Below are positions 7,746 to 16,517 of a DNA stretch of 64,000 nt, one piece after another. Location: positions 3,216,001-3,280,000 of the forward strand of contig NZ_CP146101.1 in NCBI RefSeq assembly GCF_037023745.1, given 5' to 3'. Position 1 is the first letter of the stretch. Every line of letters starts with the position of its first letter. This DNA comes from Streptomyces sp. SCSIO 30461. Lineage in GTDB: Bacteria; Actinomycetota; Actinomycetes; Streptomycetales; Streptomycetaceae. A program made the translations under genes and the position numbers. The notes below the pieces were generated by a model. It was not told the origin of the DNA. It was given only the letters and a program-made list of their open reading frames with translations, and did not search any database.

Positions 7746-8842
7746 CACCGAGCAGTGGAACCAGAGGAGAGAAAGTGCCGACTGCGCCCTCGGCGAACCC
7801 GGCTGTTGACACCGTGGACGTCACCGCGCTGCTCGAGCGCGGGCGGACGCTGTCCACCCCGGTGCTGCGTGCCGCCGTGGACCGGCTCGCGCCGCCCATG
7901 GACACCGTCGCCGCCTACCACTTCGGCTGGATCGACGCCCACGGGCGTCCCGCCGACGGCGACGGCGGCAAGGCGGTACGGCCCGCCCTGACCGTGCTGT
8001 CCGCCGAGGTCGCCGGGGCAGCCCCCGAAGTAGGTGTTCCCGGCGCCGTCGCCGTCGAACTGGTGCACAACTTCTCGCTGCTCCACGACGATCTGATGGA
8101 CGGTGACGAGCAGCGCCGCCACCGCGACACGGTGTGGAAGGTGCACGGCCCCGCCCAGGCCATTCTGGTCGGGGACGCGCTCTTCGCCCTGGCCAACGAG
8201 GTCCTGCTGGAACTCGGCACGGCCGAGGCCGGCCGCGCCACCCGCAGGCTGACCGCCGCCACCCGCAAGCTCATCGACGGCCAGGCCCAGGACATCTCCT
8301 TCGAGCACCGCGAGCGGGTCACCGTCGAGGAATGCCTGGAGATGGAGGGCAACAAGACCGGCGCGCTGCTCGCCTGCGCCGTGTCCATCGGTGCGGTACT
8401 CGGCGGCGCCGACGACCGCACCGCGGACACCCTGGAGGCCTACGGCTACCACCTCGGTCTCGCCTTCCAGGCCGTGGACGATCTGCTCGGCATCTGGGGT
8501 GATCCCGTGTCGACCGGCAAGCAGACCTGGAGCGACCTGCGCCAGCGCAAGAAGTCGCTTCCGGTCGTCGCCGCGCTCGCGGCCGGCGGCTCCGCCTCCG
8601 AGCGGCTCGGTGAGCTGCTCGCCGCGGATGCGAAGAGCAGCGACTTCGACAGCTTCTCCGAGGAGGAGTTCGCCACCCGGGCAGCGCTGATCGAGGAGGC
8701 CGGCGGTCGGCAGTGGACCGCCGACGAGGCCCGTCGGCAGCACGCGATCGCCGTGGACGCGCTGGACCGGATCGAGATGCCCGACCGGGTGAGGGCCCAG
8801 CTCGTCGCGCTCGCCGACTTCGTGGTCGTACGCGAGAGATGA
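7742..8842 (+). CDS. Polyprenyl diphosphate synthase (probably farnesyl diphosphate for hopanoids)
   Basis: 366-aa trans-prenyltransferase. The first aspartate-rich motif is the DDLMDGD form (about residues 117-123, in LLHDDLMDGDEQRRH) and the second is FQAVDDLLGIWGD near 240-252. It lies inside the hopanoid operon with a 4-nt overlap to hpnE, so it most likely supplies C15 diphosphate to HpnD. Chain length cannot be proved from sequence alone. A 210-bp gap with a strong inverted repeat separates it from shc. Confidence 0.9.
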   Translation: MTPSSGTRGEKVPTAPSANPAVDTVDVTALLERGRTLSTPVLRAAVDRLAPPMDTVAAYHFGWIDAHGRPADGDGGKAVRPALTVLSAEVAGAAPEVGVPGAVAVELVHNFSLLHDDLMDGDEQRRHRDTVWKVHGPAQAILVGDALFALANEVLLELGTAEAGRATRRLTAATRKLIDGQAQDISFEHRERVTVEECLEMEGNKTGALLACAVSIGAVLGGADDRTADTLEAYGYHLGLAFQAVDDLLGIWGDPVSTGKQTWSDLRQRKKSLPVVAALAAGGSASERLGELLAADAKSSDFDSFSEEEFATRAALIEEAGGRQWTADEARRQHAIAVDALDRIEMPDRVRAQLVALADFVVVRER

Positions 8843-8976
8843 CCGTGGCGGTACGGAGCGCCGGGCGCGCGGTCGGTCGCGGAGCCGACGACACGGCCGG
8901 TCGCGGAGTCGATCAGGCGAGAGGGAAGACCGCGCGAGAGATGATCACGCCCAACCGCATATGAGCTCGCAGTCGC

Positions 8977-9004
8977 CGGCCGGTACCTCTGACGGTACCG
9001 GCCG
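8977..9004. promoter_or_regulatory. Perfect 11-bp inverted repeat upstream of shc
   Basis: CGGCCGGTACC and its exact complement GGTACCGGCCG flank a 6-nt loop (TCTGAC), ending about 50 bp before the shc ATG. No T-run follows, so a simple intrinsic terminator is unlikely. It may be an attenuator, an mRNA-stabilising hairpin or a protein-binding site inside the operon. Confidence 0.6.
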
Positions 9005-9052
9005 ACGGCAGACCCGCAGCAGCAGAGATTCCGACTGCATGAAGGGGAAGCC

Positions 9053-11143
9053 ATGACAGCGACGACCGACGGAAGCTCCGGGACTCCAGGACCCCGCGCA
9101 GCCGTGGCCGGCGAACCGATCGACGCAACCGCCGACCCGGCTCCACCGGCCGGTCCACCTCCCGGCGCGGCCGCAGCCCCATCGGAGCCGACCGAGTCCG
9201 GTCCGACGGGTGAGGTGCTCTTCGCCGCCGAACGCGCGGCGCAGCGGTCCGCCGAGTATCTGCTCGGCCTGCAGGACTCCGCAGGCTGGTGGAAGGGCGA
9301 CCTCGAGACCAACGTCACGATGGACGCCGAAGACCTGATGCTCCGCCAGTTCCTCGGCATCCAGGACGAGAAGACCACGCTGGCCGCTGCCCGCTTCATC
9401 CGCGGCCTGCAGCGCGGCGACGGCGCCTGGGCCACCTTCCACGGCGGTCCTGGGGAGCTCTCCGCCACCGTCGAGGCCTATGTGGCGCTGCGCCTCGCAG
9501 GTGACCGGCCCGGCGACCCGCACATGGACCTGGCCGCGGCCTGGATCCGCGGGCAGGGAGGGATCGCGGCGAGCCGGGTGTTCACCCGCATCTGGCTGGC
9601 GCTCTTCGGCTGGTGGAAGTGGGAGGACCTGCCCGAGCTGCCGCCCGAACTGATCTTCCTGCCCTCGTGGTTCCCGCTGAACATCTACGACTTCGGCTGC
9701 TGGGCCCGTCAGACCATCGTCCCGCTCACCATCGTCTCCGCCAAGCGACCCGTACGCCCCGCGCCATTCCCGCTCGACGAGTTGCACACCGACCGGCACC
9801 GTCCCTGCCCTGCACGACCACTGGCACCGGCAGCGAGTTGGGACGGGCTCTTCCAGCGTCTCGACAAGGCCCTGCACGGTTACCGCAGGATCGCGCCGCG
9901 CCCGCTGCGCCGTGCGGCGATGAACGCCGCTGCCCGCTGGATCGTCGAGCGGCAGGAGAACGACGGCTGCTGGGGCGGCATCCAACCGCCCGCCGTCTAC
10001 TCGCTGATCGCGCTCCACCTGCTCGGATACGACCTCCGGCACCCGGTGATGCGTTCGGGCCTCGAGTCGCTCGACCGCTTCGCCGTCTGGCGGGACGAGG
10101 CGACGGAACGGGACGGCGGGCACACCGGTGGTCCGGTGCGCATGATCGAGGCATGCCAGTCCCCGGTCTGGGACACCTGCCTCGCCACCATCGCGCTCGC
10201 CGACGCCGGACTGCCGGGGGACCATCCGGCGCTGGTGAAGGCCGCCGACTGGATGCTCGCCGAAGAGGTCGTCAAACGCGGGGACTGGGCCGTACGCAGA
10301 CCCCGGCTCGCCCCCGGTGGCTGGGCCTTCGAGTTCCACAACGACAACTACCCCGACATCGACGACACCGCCGAGGTCATCCTGGCCCTGCGCAGGGTCG
10401 GACACCCCGATCCGGAACGGATCGAAGGGGCGATCGCCCGGGCGGGCAACTGGACGCTCGGGATGCAGTCGAAGAACGGCGCCTGGGCCGCGTTCGACGC
10501 CGACAACACCAGCCCGCTGCCCAACCGGCTGCCGTTCTGCGACTTCGGCGAGGTCATCGACCCGCCGTCCGCGGATGTCACGGCGCATGTCGTGGAGATG
10601 CTCGCGTACGAAGGCCGGGCCCACCACCCCCGTACCCGAGCGGCCGTCGAGTGGCTCCTCAGCGAACAGGAGCCGAACGGTGCCTGGTTCGGGCGTTGGG
10701 GTGTCAACTACCTCTATGGAACAGGCTCGGTGGTGCCCGCCCTCACCGCAGCGGGGCTGCCCGCCGGGCACCCGGCCATCCGGCGGGCCGTCCGCTGGCT
10801 CGACTCCGTGCAGAACGGCGACGGCGGCTGGGGCGAGGATCTGCGTTCCTACCGGGACACCGGGTCCGTCGGCAAGGGCGTCTCCACCGCGTCGCAGACC
10901 GCCTGGGCTCTGCTCGCCCTGCTGGCAGCGGGGGAACGGGACGGAAAGGCGGTCGAGCGGGGCATCGCCTTCCTCGGTGAAACGCAGCTCCCGGACGGTT
11001 CCTGGGACGAGCCGTACTTCACCGGCACCGGCTTTCCCTGGGACTTCTCCATCAACTACCACCTCTACCGGCAGGTCTTCCCGCTCACGGCGCTCGGCCG
11101 CTATGTGCACGGCGAGCCCTCCGCCCGCCGGAACAGGATCTGA
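9053..11143 (+). CDS. shc: Squalene-hopene cyclase
   Basis: 696-aa class II triterpene cyclase that converts squalene to hopene and diplopterol at the membrane. The catalytic DxDDTA motif is present as DIDDTA near residues 435-440. Several QW-type repeats are visible, including QNGDGGWGE, QLPDGSWDE and QEPNGAWFG. Length matches bacterial enzymes plus a ~50-residue Pro/Ala-rich N-terminal extension. ATG 9053 is preceded by GAAGGGGAAG. Only 2 nt separate its stop from the hpnG start. Confidence 0.97.
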   Translation: MTATTDGSSGTPGPRAAVAGEPIDATADPAPPAGPPPGAAAAPSEPTESGPTGEVLFAAERAAQRSAEYLLGLQDSAGWWKGDLETNVTMDAEDLMLRQFLGIQDEKTTLAAARFIRGLQRGDGAWATFHGGPGELSATVEAYVALRLAGDRPGDPHMDLAAAWIRGQGGIAASRVFTRIWLALFGWWKWEDLPELPPELIFLPSWFPLNIYDFGCWARQTIVPLTIVSAKRPVRPAPFPLDELHTDRHRPCPARPLAPAASWDGLFQRLDKALHGYRRIAPRPLRRAAMNAAARWIVERQENDGCWGGIQPPAVYSLIALHLLGYDLRHPVMRSGLESLDRFAVWRDEATERDGGHTGGPVRMIEACQSPVWDTCLATIALADAGLPGDHPALVKAADWMLAEEVVKRGDWAVRRPRLAPGGWAFEFHNDNYPDIDDTAEVILALRRVGHPDPERIEGAIARAGNWTLGMQSKNGAWAAFDADNTSPLPNRLPFCDFGEVIDPPSADVTAHVVEMLAYEGRAHHPRTRAAVEWLLSEQEPNGAWFGRWGVNYLYGTGSVVPALTAAGLPAGHPAIRRAVRWLDSVQNGDGGWGEDLRSYRDTGSVGKGVSTASQTAWALLALLAAGERDGKAVERGIAFLGETQLPDGSWDEPYFTGTGFPWDFSINYHLYRQVFPLTALGRYVHGEPSARRNRI

Positions 11144-11145
11144 GC

Positions 11146-11841
11146 GTGGACGCCCGGGATTCCGGCACCCCGGACTCCGACGCACCCACCGCGCGGTCCG
11201 ATGGTGGGATGCCCGAGTTGCTGATCGCCTGTGCCCTCGGCATCGAGCGGCTCGCCCTGCGCGGCGGGCGCAGGGGCCATGCCGACGCGCCGGGGCCGGT
11301 GACCGTGCTCCGCACGGGGATGGGCCCGGCGAACGCGCGGCGCGCCGTCGATCGCGCGCTCCTCGCCCCTCGGCTGCGTGACGCCGCTGTCCTGGCATCG
11401 GGCTTCTGCGCCGGGCTGGTCCCGGGAATGCATCCCGGCGACCTGGTCGTAGCCGTCGAGACCCGCGGCCCCTGGGGCGCCACTCCCTGCGACGATGCCC
11501 CGCTGCTCGTCCGGGAACTGGCCCGCGTCCTGCCGCCCGGACACACAGTCCACTGCGGCCCGCTCGCCGGGACCGACCATGTGGTGCGCGGCCAGGAACG
11601 GACGGCGCTCGGCGCCACCGGCGCGATCGCGGCGGACATGGAGTCCGCCGCCACGCTCCACAGCGCTCTGAGCGCCGGTGTGCGCCCCGTTGCGGCCGTC
11701 CGGGTGGTCGTGGACGCTCCAGAGCATGAACTGGTCCGCATTGGCACGGTCCGCGGTGGAATATCGGCAATCCGTGTCCTGCGTGCCGTCCTTCCTGCTT
11801 TCCATGAATGGCACCGTTCTTCGCTGCTCCCCAGGAGGTGA
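11146..11841 (+). CDS. hpnG: Hopanoid-associated nucleoside phosphorylase HpnG
   Basis: 231-aa protein of the nucleoside phosphorylase/MTA hydrolase fold. The segment GMGPANARRAVDRAL and the later AADMESAA motif (purine and ribose binding, with the family glutamate) support it. In hopanoid pathways it removes adenine from adenosylhopane, leading to ribosylhopane. GTG 11146 directly follows shc, and hpnH begins 5 nt after its stop, so it is an operon member. Confidence 0.9.
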   Translation: MDARDSGTPDSDAPTARSDGGMPELLIACALGIERLALRGGRRGHADAPGPVTVLRTGMGPANARRAVDRALLAPRLRDAAVLASGFCAGLVPGMHPGDLVVAVETRGPWGATPCDDAPLLVRELARVLPPGHTVHCGPLAGTDHVVRGQERTALGATGAIAADMESAATLHSALSAGVRPVAAVRVVVDAPEHELVRIGTVRGGISAIRVLRAVLPAFHEWHRSSLLPRR

Positions 11842-11846
11842 GCCAG

Positions 11847-12866
11847 ATGGCCATGCCGCTTCGCCAATCCATCAGGGTCGGGACCTACCTCTTCGAACAG
11901 AAGCTCCGCAAGCGGGAGAAGTTTCCGCTGATCGTGGAGCTGGAGCCGCTGTTCGCGTGCAATCTGAAGTGCGAGGGCTGCGGGAAGATCCAGCATCCGG
12001 CAGGCGTGCTCAAGCAGCGCATGCCCGTCGCCCAGGCGGTCGGAGCTGTGCTGGAGTCCGGGGCGCCGATGGTGTCCATCGCCGGTGGCGAGCCATTGAT
12101 GCACCCTCAGATCGACGAGATCGTGAAGCAGTTGGTGGACCGGAAGAAGTACGTCTTCCTGTGCACCAACGCGATGCTGCTGCGCAAGAAGATGGACGCC
12201 TTCACCCCGTCGCCGTACTTCGCCTTCGCCGTCCATATCGACGGCCTGCGCGAACGGCATGACGAGTCCGTCGCGAAAGAGGGCGTCTTCGACGAGGCGG
12301 TGGCGGCCATCAAGGAGGCCAAGCAGCGCGGCTTCCGGGTCACCACCAATTCCACCTTCTTCAACACCGACACACCCCAGACCATTATCGAGGTGCTGAA
12401 CTACCTCAACGACGAGCTCGAGGTGGACGAGATGATGATCTCGCCCGCCTACGCCTATGAGAAGGCGCCCGACCAGGAGCATTTCCTCGGAGTCGAGCAG
12501 ACCCGGGAGCTCTTCCGGAAAGCCTTCGCGGGAGGCAACCGAAAGCGCTGGCGGCTGAACCACTCACCCCTCTTCCTGGACTTCCTGGAAGGCCGGGTCG
12601 ACTTCCCGTGCACGGCGTGGGCCATCCCGAACTACTCGCTCTTCGGCTGGCAGCGGCCGTGCTATCTGATGAGCGACGGCTACGTACCGACGTACCGTCA
12701 ACTGGTCGAAGAGACCGACTGGAGCAAGTACGGCCGGGGCAAGGATCCGCGCTGCGCCAACTGCATGGCGCACTGCGGCTATGAGCCCACCGCGGTACTC
12801 GCCACCATGGGCTCTCTCAAGGAGTCGCTGAGGGCTGCCCGGGAGACCATGTCCGGCAACCGCTGA
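11847..12866 (+). CDS. hpnH: Adenosyl-hopene transferase HpnH (radical SAM)
   Basis: 339-aa radical SAM enzyme that joins a 5'-deoxyadenosyl group to diploptene to make adenosylhopane. The cluster motif C-x3-C-x2-C is at C38, C42 and C45 (ACNLKCEGC), and a C-terminal CANCMAHCGYEP segment gives the HpnH-type additional cysteines. ATG 11847 is chosen because AGGAGG precedes it at the right distance; the open frame starts earlier at 11808 within hpnG. It works with the adjacent hpnG in side-chain formation. Confidence 0.96.
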   Translation: MAMPLRQSIRVGTYLFEQKLRKREKFPLIVELEPLFACNLKCEGCGKIQHPAGVLKQRMPVAQAVGAVLESGAPMVSIAGGEPLMHPQIDEIVKQLVDRKKYVFLCTNAMLLRKKMDAFTPSPYFAFAVHIDGLRERHDESVAKEGVFDEAVAAIKEAKQRGFRVTTNSTFFNTDTPQTIIEVLNYLNDELEVDEMMISPAYAYEKAPDQEHFLGVEQTRELFRKAFAGGNRKRWRLNHSPLFLDFLEGRVDFPCTAWAIPNYSLFGWQRPCYLMSDGYVPTYRQLVEETDWSKYGRGKDPRCANCMAHCGYEPTAVLATMGSLKESLRAARETMSGNR

Positions 12867-12892
12867 CTGGGAGAGAGCGAGGGGCGCGGGCG

Positions 12893-14275
12893 ATGAGCGA
12901 GGGTTTCGACCTCGGACGGCTGCTGAGGGAGCGCGGCGGCGAGCGCTATGAGCTGCACAGCCGGTACCTCAACCACCAGCTGCCGCGCATGCTGCACACC
13001 ATCGGGTTCGACAAAGTGTACGAGCGCGGTGAGGGCGCGTACTTCTGGGACACGGACGGAGCCGACTACCTGGACATGCTCGCCGGATTCGGTGTCATGG
13101 GCCTCGGTCGGCACCATCCGGTCGTGCGCAGGGCGCTGCACGACGTCCTCGACGCCTCACTCGCCGACCTCACCCGCTTCGACTGCTCGCCACTGCCCGG
13201 GCTGCTGGCCGAGAGGCTGCTGACCCACAGTCCGCACCTGGACCGGGTGTACTTCGGCAACAGCGGTACGGAGGCCGTCGAGGCGGCCCTGAAGTTCGCC
13301 AGGTACGCCACCGGCAGGCCCAGGGTGCTCTATTGCGCGCACGCCTTCCACGGGCTGACCACCGGCTCGCTCTCGATCAACGGAGAGGCGGGCTTCCGTG
13401 ACGGCTTCGCCCCGCTGCTTCCCGACACGGCCGTCGAGCTCGGAGATCTGGCGGCCCTGGAACGTGAGCTGGGGCGCGGAGACGTTGCGGCCTTCGTCGT
13501 GGAACCCATCCAGGGCAAGGGCGTGCACGAGGCTCCGCCCGGGTTCCTGGGCGCGGCGCAGGAACTGCTGCGCCGCAACGGCGCCCTGCTGATCGCCGAC
13601 GAGGTGCAGACCGGCCTCGGCAGGACCGGTGACTTCTACGCCTACCAGCACGAGGAGGGGGTGGAGCCCGACCTGGTGTGCGTCGCCAAGGCTCTCTCGG
13701 GCGGCTACGTCCCGGTCAGTGCGACGCTCTGCCGGGATTGGATCTTCAAGAAGGTGTACTCGTCCATGGACCGGGTGCTGGTGCACTCGGCGAGCTTCGG
13801 AGCGAACGCGCAGGCGATGGCCGCCGGGCTCGCGGTGCTGGCGGTCCTGGAGGACGAGCGGCTCGTCGCCAACGCGCGAACCACCGGCGAACTGCTGAAG
13901 TCCCGGCTCGCGGCGCTCGTGGACCGCTATGAGCTGCTGAAAGAGGTCCGGGGCCGGGGCCTGATGATCGGCATCGAGTTCGGCAGGCCGTCATCGCTGA
14001 GACTGCGCGGCCGGTGGACCATGTTGCAAGCCGCTCGCAAGGGGCTTTTCGCGCAGATGGTGGTGTCGCCGTTGCTTGAGAAGCACCGCATCCTCACTCA
14101 GGTCTCGGGGGACCACATGGAGGTGATCAAGTTGATTCCCCCGCTGGTCATCGGGGCGGCGGAGGTCGACCGGTTCGTCGCCGCGTTCACCGCTGTGATG
14201 GACGAGGCGCACGGCGGCGGGCTGATGTGGGACTTCGGCAGGACTCTGGTGAAGCAGGCCGTGGCCCAGCGATAG
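12893..14275 (+). CDS. PLP-dependent aminotransferase, hopanoid side chain (HpnO-like)
   Basis: 460-aa class III aminotransferase. The PLP lysine is visible in LVCVAKALSGGYVPVSATL (about residue 266), with IADEVQTGLGRTG upstream as the cofactor-binding aspartate region. By position after hpnH it most likely converts the ribosyl/aldehyde side chain to the amino form (aminobacteriohopanetriol), as HpnO does. ATG 12893 lies 26 nt after hpnH. In S. coelicolor, as I recall, ispG and dxs homologues sit between hpnH and this gene; here they are absent. Confidence 0.88.
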   Translation: MSEGFDLGRLLRERGGERYELHSRYLNHQLPRMLHTIGFDKVYERGEGAYFWDTDGADYLDMLAGFGVMGLGRHHPVVRRALHDVLDASLADLTRFDCSPLPGLLAERLLTHSPHLDRVYFGNSGTEAVEAALKFARYATGRPRVLYCAHAFHGLTTGSLSINGEAGFRDGFAPLLPDTAVELGDLAALERELGRGDVAAFVVEPIQGKGVHEAPPGFLGAAQELLRRNGALLIADEVQTGLGRTGDFYAYQHEEGVEPDLVCVAKALSGGYVPVSATLCRDWIFKKVYSSMDRVLVHSASFGANAQAMAAGLAVLAVLEDERLVANARTTGELLKSRLAALVDRYELLKEVRGRGLMIGIEFGRPSSLRLRGRWTMLQAARKGLFAQMVVSPLLEKHRILTQVSGDHMEVIKLIPPLVIGAAEVDRFVAAFTAVMDEAHGGGLMWDFGRTLVKQAVAQR

Positions 14276-14284
14276 GCTTGCTGA

Positions 14285-14320
14285 TTTGCCCCAGAGGCAA
14301 AGAGTTTGCCTCTGGGGAAA
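14285..14320. promoter_or_regulatory. Candidate operator: 13-bp inverted repeat ahead of the XRE-cupin gene
   Basis: CCCCAGAGGCAAA (14289-14301) is followed by a 3-nt spacer and its exact complement TTTGCCTCTGGGG (14305-14317). The left half is itself a palindrome, TTTGCC-n5-GGCAAA. It ends 23 nt before the regulator ATG and starts 9 nt after the aminotransferase stop, so it could be an autoregulatory operator, the hopanoid operon terminator, or both. Confidence 0.6.
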
Positions 14321-14340
14321 GACCCTGGCGCAATGGACGC

Positions 14341-14976
14341 ATGAGCCTTTCCGCCTCAGGCCCCGCAGAGCAGTCGGAGCACCCGGGCCGGCCGTCGGAC
14401 GACCTGCCCGACATGGCCCCCCGCCTGCGGGCCCTGCGCCGCCGTCGCGGCCTCACCCTGGAGGCCGCCGCCCAGCGGGCGGGCCTGTCGCCCGCGCATC
14501 TGTCCCGGCTGGAGACCGGTCGGCGGCAGCCTTCGCTGCCGATGCTGCTCACCCTCGCGAGGGTCTACGGCACGACCGTCGCCGAACTGCTCGGCGAGCA
14601 CCCACCGGAACGCGACTCCGTCATCCGCGGCGGCAGGATGGGTCCCGCGGAAGCCGACGGCTGGAGCTACCGGCAGGCCGGCGGGCGGGGGCGCGCCATG
14701 CAGGCCCTCAGGGTGCGGGTGCCTTACGGAGCCCAGGGCGATCTCGTGCGGGTCCACCCGGGCGAGGAGTGGCTGCACGTACTGGAGGGACGACTGCGGC
14801 TCGGCCTCGGCGACACCGTGCACGAACTCGACCCGGGGGACAGCGCCCATTTCGACTCGCTCACACCGCACCGTATCGCCGCAGCCACGCCAGGCGGCGT
14901 GGAACTGATGTTCGTCCACACCCTGCTGCAGAGCCCCGATCCGCATGCCCGCCCGCACACCCGAGGAGAAGCGTGA
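14341..14976 (+). CDS. XRE-family transcriptional regulator with C-terminal cupin domain
   Basis: 211-aa regulator. Residues ~25-80 form a helix-turn-helix (RLRALRRRRGLTLEAAAQRAGLSPAHLSRLETGRRQPS, shown in parts), and residues ~125-200 a cupin barrel with HPGEEWLHVLEG and DSAHFD segments, typical of small-ligand sensing. ATG 14341 is chosen because the upstream in-frame extension crosses the operator. The stop overlaps the start of the DUF6126 gene (TGATG). The target is probably its own promoter and a nearby transport or metabolic function. Confidence 0.9.
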   Translation: MSLSASGPAEQSEHPGRPSDDLPDMAPRLRALRRRRGLTLEAAAQRAGLSPAHLSRLETGRRQPSLPMLLTLARVYGTTVAELLGEHPPERDSVIRGGRMGPAEADGWSYRQAGGRGRAMQALRVRVPYGAQGDLVRVHPGEEWLHVLEGRLRLGLGDTVHELDPGDSAHFDSLTPHRIAAATPGGVELMFVHTLLQSPDPHARPHTRGEA

Positions 14977-15116
14977 TGACTGAAAAGCGTGGAAAGTCGC
15001 GATCGAGCGATCAGAGGTTCCCGCTCGGACTGGCTGTCCGTCTTTTCGCCTATCTCGTCGCGGGGCACCTGTTCGCGGCGTTCCTCTATCTGCTGTTCAC
15101 CGTCGGCGGGCAGTGA
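14976..15116 (+). CDS. DUF6126-type single-pass membrane miniprotein
   Basis: 46-aa protein with a basic N-terminus (MTEKRGKSRSSDQRF) and one hydrophobic helix (LGLAVRLFAYLVAGHLFAAF plus LYLLFTVGG). The RLF-YL-A-HLFA-FLYLLFTVG pattern matches the DUF6126 family, which I recall as a common neighbour of XRE-cupin regulators in Streptomyces. ATG 14976 overlaps the regulator stop, with GAGGAGAAG upstream. Function unknown; coupling suggests a partner of the regulator at the membrane. Confidence 0.75.
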   Translation: MTEKRGKSRSSDQRFPLGLAVRLFAYLVAGHLFAAFLYLLFTVGGQ

Positions 15117-15135
15117 GTCCCGAGCGGGCAGGTGC

Positions 15136-15951
15136 TCAGACCGATCCGTCCAGCAGGCGGTCGCGCAGCCGCTCCCGGGTTGCGGAGGTGAGGCCGAGTC
15201 CCTCGGTCAGATAGCGCTCAGTGCCGCCCCAGGTCTCCTCGATGGTGTCGAAGGCGGCCGCCAGGTACTCCGCACGCGCGTCGAAGAGCGGTCGCAGCAG
15301 CTCCATGACCTCAGGGGACATTCCGGCCGGTGATGTGTCGCTGCGGCGCACCCTGTAGCGGCGGTGGGGGTCGTTCGACTTCAGATAGTCGGCCTCGATG
15401 GCGTCCCGCTCGACGCCGACCGCGAGCAGTGAGATCGCGATCGACAGGCCCGCGCGGTCCTTGCCCGCAGCACAGTGCATCAGTGCGGGGACGCTGTCCT
15501 CGGCCAGGGAGTGCAGGACCCGGCTGTGCTCGTCCGTCCGTTCGCGGACCATCTTCCGGTACGAATCGGACATCCGGTCGGCGGCCTTGCCCTCGGAGAG
15601 GATCGAGCGCAGCTGCTCCAGATCGCCGTCATGCACCATCCTCCAGAACTCGGCGCCGTCGGCGGGGTCGCTGAGCGGGATGTTCACGTTCCGCACCCCG
15701 GGCAGCTCGACATCGGGCCCCTCCAGCCTGTGGTCGGCGGAGTTGCGGAAGTCGAAGATCGTGTGGAGTGCGAGGGAAGTCAGGAACGCTGCGTCGTCGG
15801 CGGTGGCATGGGCGAGGTGCCCGCTGCGGAACAGCCTGCCGTGTCGCACCCGGCGCCCGTCCACGGTCGGCAGTCCACCCACGTCCCGGAAGTTGCGCAC
15901 GCCCGAGAGTTCGGGCTCGGTCGAGGGGGCCTGGGGCAGCTGCTGTGTCAC
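15136..15951 (-). CDS. Tyrosine-protein phosphatase (DSP/PTP-like, Y_phosphatase3)
   Basis: 271-aa phosphatase with the P-loop HCAAGKDRAG, where Cys is the nucleophile and Arg binds phosphate. The N-terminal GVRNFRDVGG signature is typical of the MptpB/IphP family. I chose GTG 15951, which follows GGAGCCCCC on the coding strand; the frame remains open to 16029. It probably dephosphorylates phosphotyrosine or phosphoinositide substrates. It converges on the DUF6126 gene, ending 19 nt from it. Confidence 0.85.
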   Translation of the reverse strand: MTQQLPQAPSTEPELSGVRNFRDVGGLPTVDGRRVRHGRLFRSGHLAHATADDAAFLTSLALHTIFDFRNSADHRLEGPDVELPGVRNVNIPLSDPADGAEFWRMVHDGDLEQLRSILSEGKAADRMSDSYRKMVRERTDEHSRVLHSLAEDSVPALMHCAAGKDRAGLSIAISLLAVGVERDAIEADYLKSNDPHRRYRVRRSDTSPAGMSPEVMELLRPLFDARAEYLAAAFDTIEETWGGTERYLTEGLGLTSATRERLRDRLLDGSV

Positions 15952-16340
15952 GGGGGCTCCTCCGTGTCTGCGGTGGGTGTCGCACGCCGACGGCGGTGTG
16001 CACCCGACCATACGACATGGATTCCCCAAAAAATCACCCCGCCCGATGCGCTCCTCTCTGGGTTGAATGCGGCTTGTGTCCGTTTTAGTTGATTAAGGCA
16101 GAGTGCACCCATTGGTAATGGGATGGTATTCCCGTCGTGAGCGGGATCATATTCGTGACGGTCCGTCGCCGTGTCTCCCCATCAAAACCCTTTGCCTATA
16201 AGGCGATCAAAGATCCGTAATCCACGCAGAGTGACCGTAAAATCCCCGTTGATATCGCGCGGGCGAATGCCGACTGAATAGCACTGCTTGTACGGCTCGT
16301 CCGACTCGCCTACGGTCACCGCAATCCGGTCGGACCGCCG
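15952..16340. other. Intergenic region between phosphatase and riboswitch
   Basis: About 390 bp without a credible gene. Bases 16020-16200 are clearly richer in A/T than the surroundings and probably contain divergent promoters for the phosphatase and the riboswitch-controlled peptidase. No specific element was identified. Confidence 0.5.
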
Positions 16341-16344
16341 AATC

Positions 16345-16507
16345 CTGCCGCCGACCGGAATTCCGCACACACCCACGCGTGGCAGGAGCGGGGGACCCAG
16401 GTAAGCCGCCGTCCCGGGATTCCGGACGGCTAGGGGTGTAGTCGCGCCTTCGCGCGGCCGGGCAGCTCCAGCCCGAATCCGACAGCTCACCTCGCAGGCG
16501 CCGGAGA
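16345..16507 (+). ncRNA. c-di-AMP (ydaO/yuaA) riboswitch
   Basis: The leader contains the conserved ydaO-type blocks in order: GGCAGGAGCGGGGGACCCA, an internal stem-loop, a TAGGGGTGTAGTCG region, then GCAGCTCCAGCCCGAATCC, GACAGCTCACCTCGCAGGCG. This is the c-di-AMP riboswitch as found in actinobacterial leaders of cell-wall hydrolase genes. It ends about 10 nt before the peptidase start, so it probably controls transcription or ribosome access in response to c-di-AMP. Exact ends are approximate. A GAATTCC (16358-16364) could pair with GGAATTC at the ribosome binding site (16508-16514), but this is only a suggestion. Confidence 0.9.
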
Positions 16508-16517
16508 GGAATTCGCC

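Noticed and set aside
14276-14340. Upstream extension of the XRE-cupin protein to 14227
   Set aside because: It would translate through the operator and the end of the aminotransferase gene; ATG 14341 is the sensible start.
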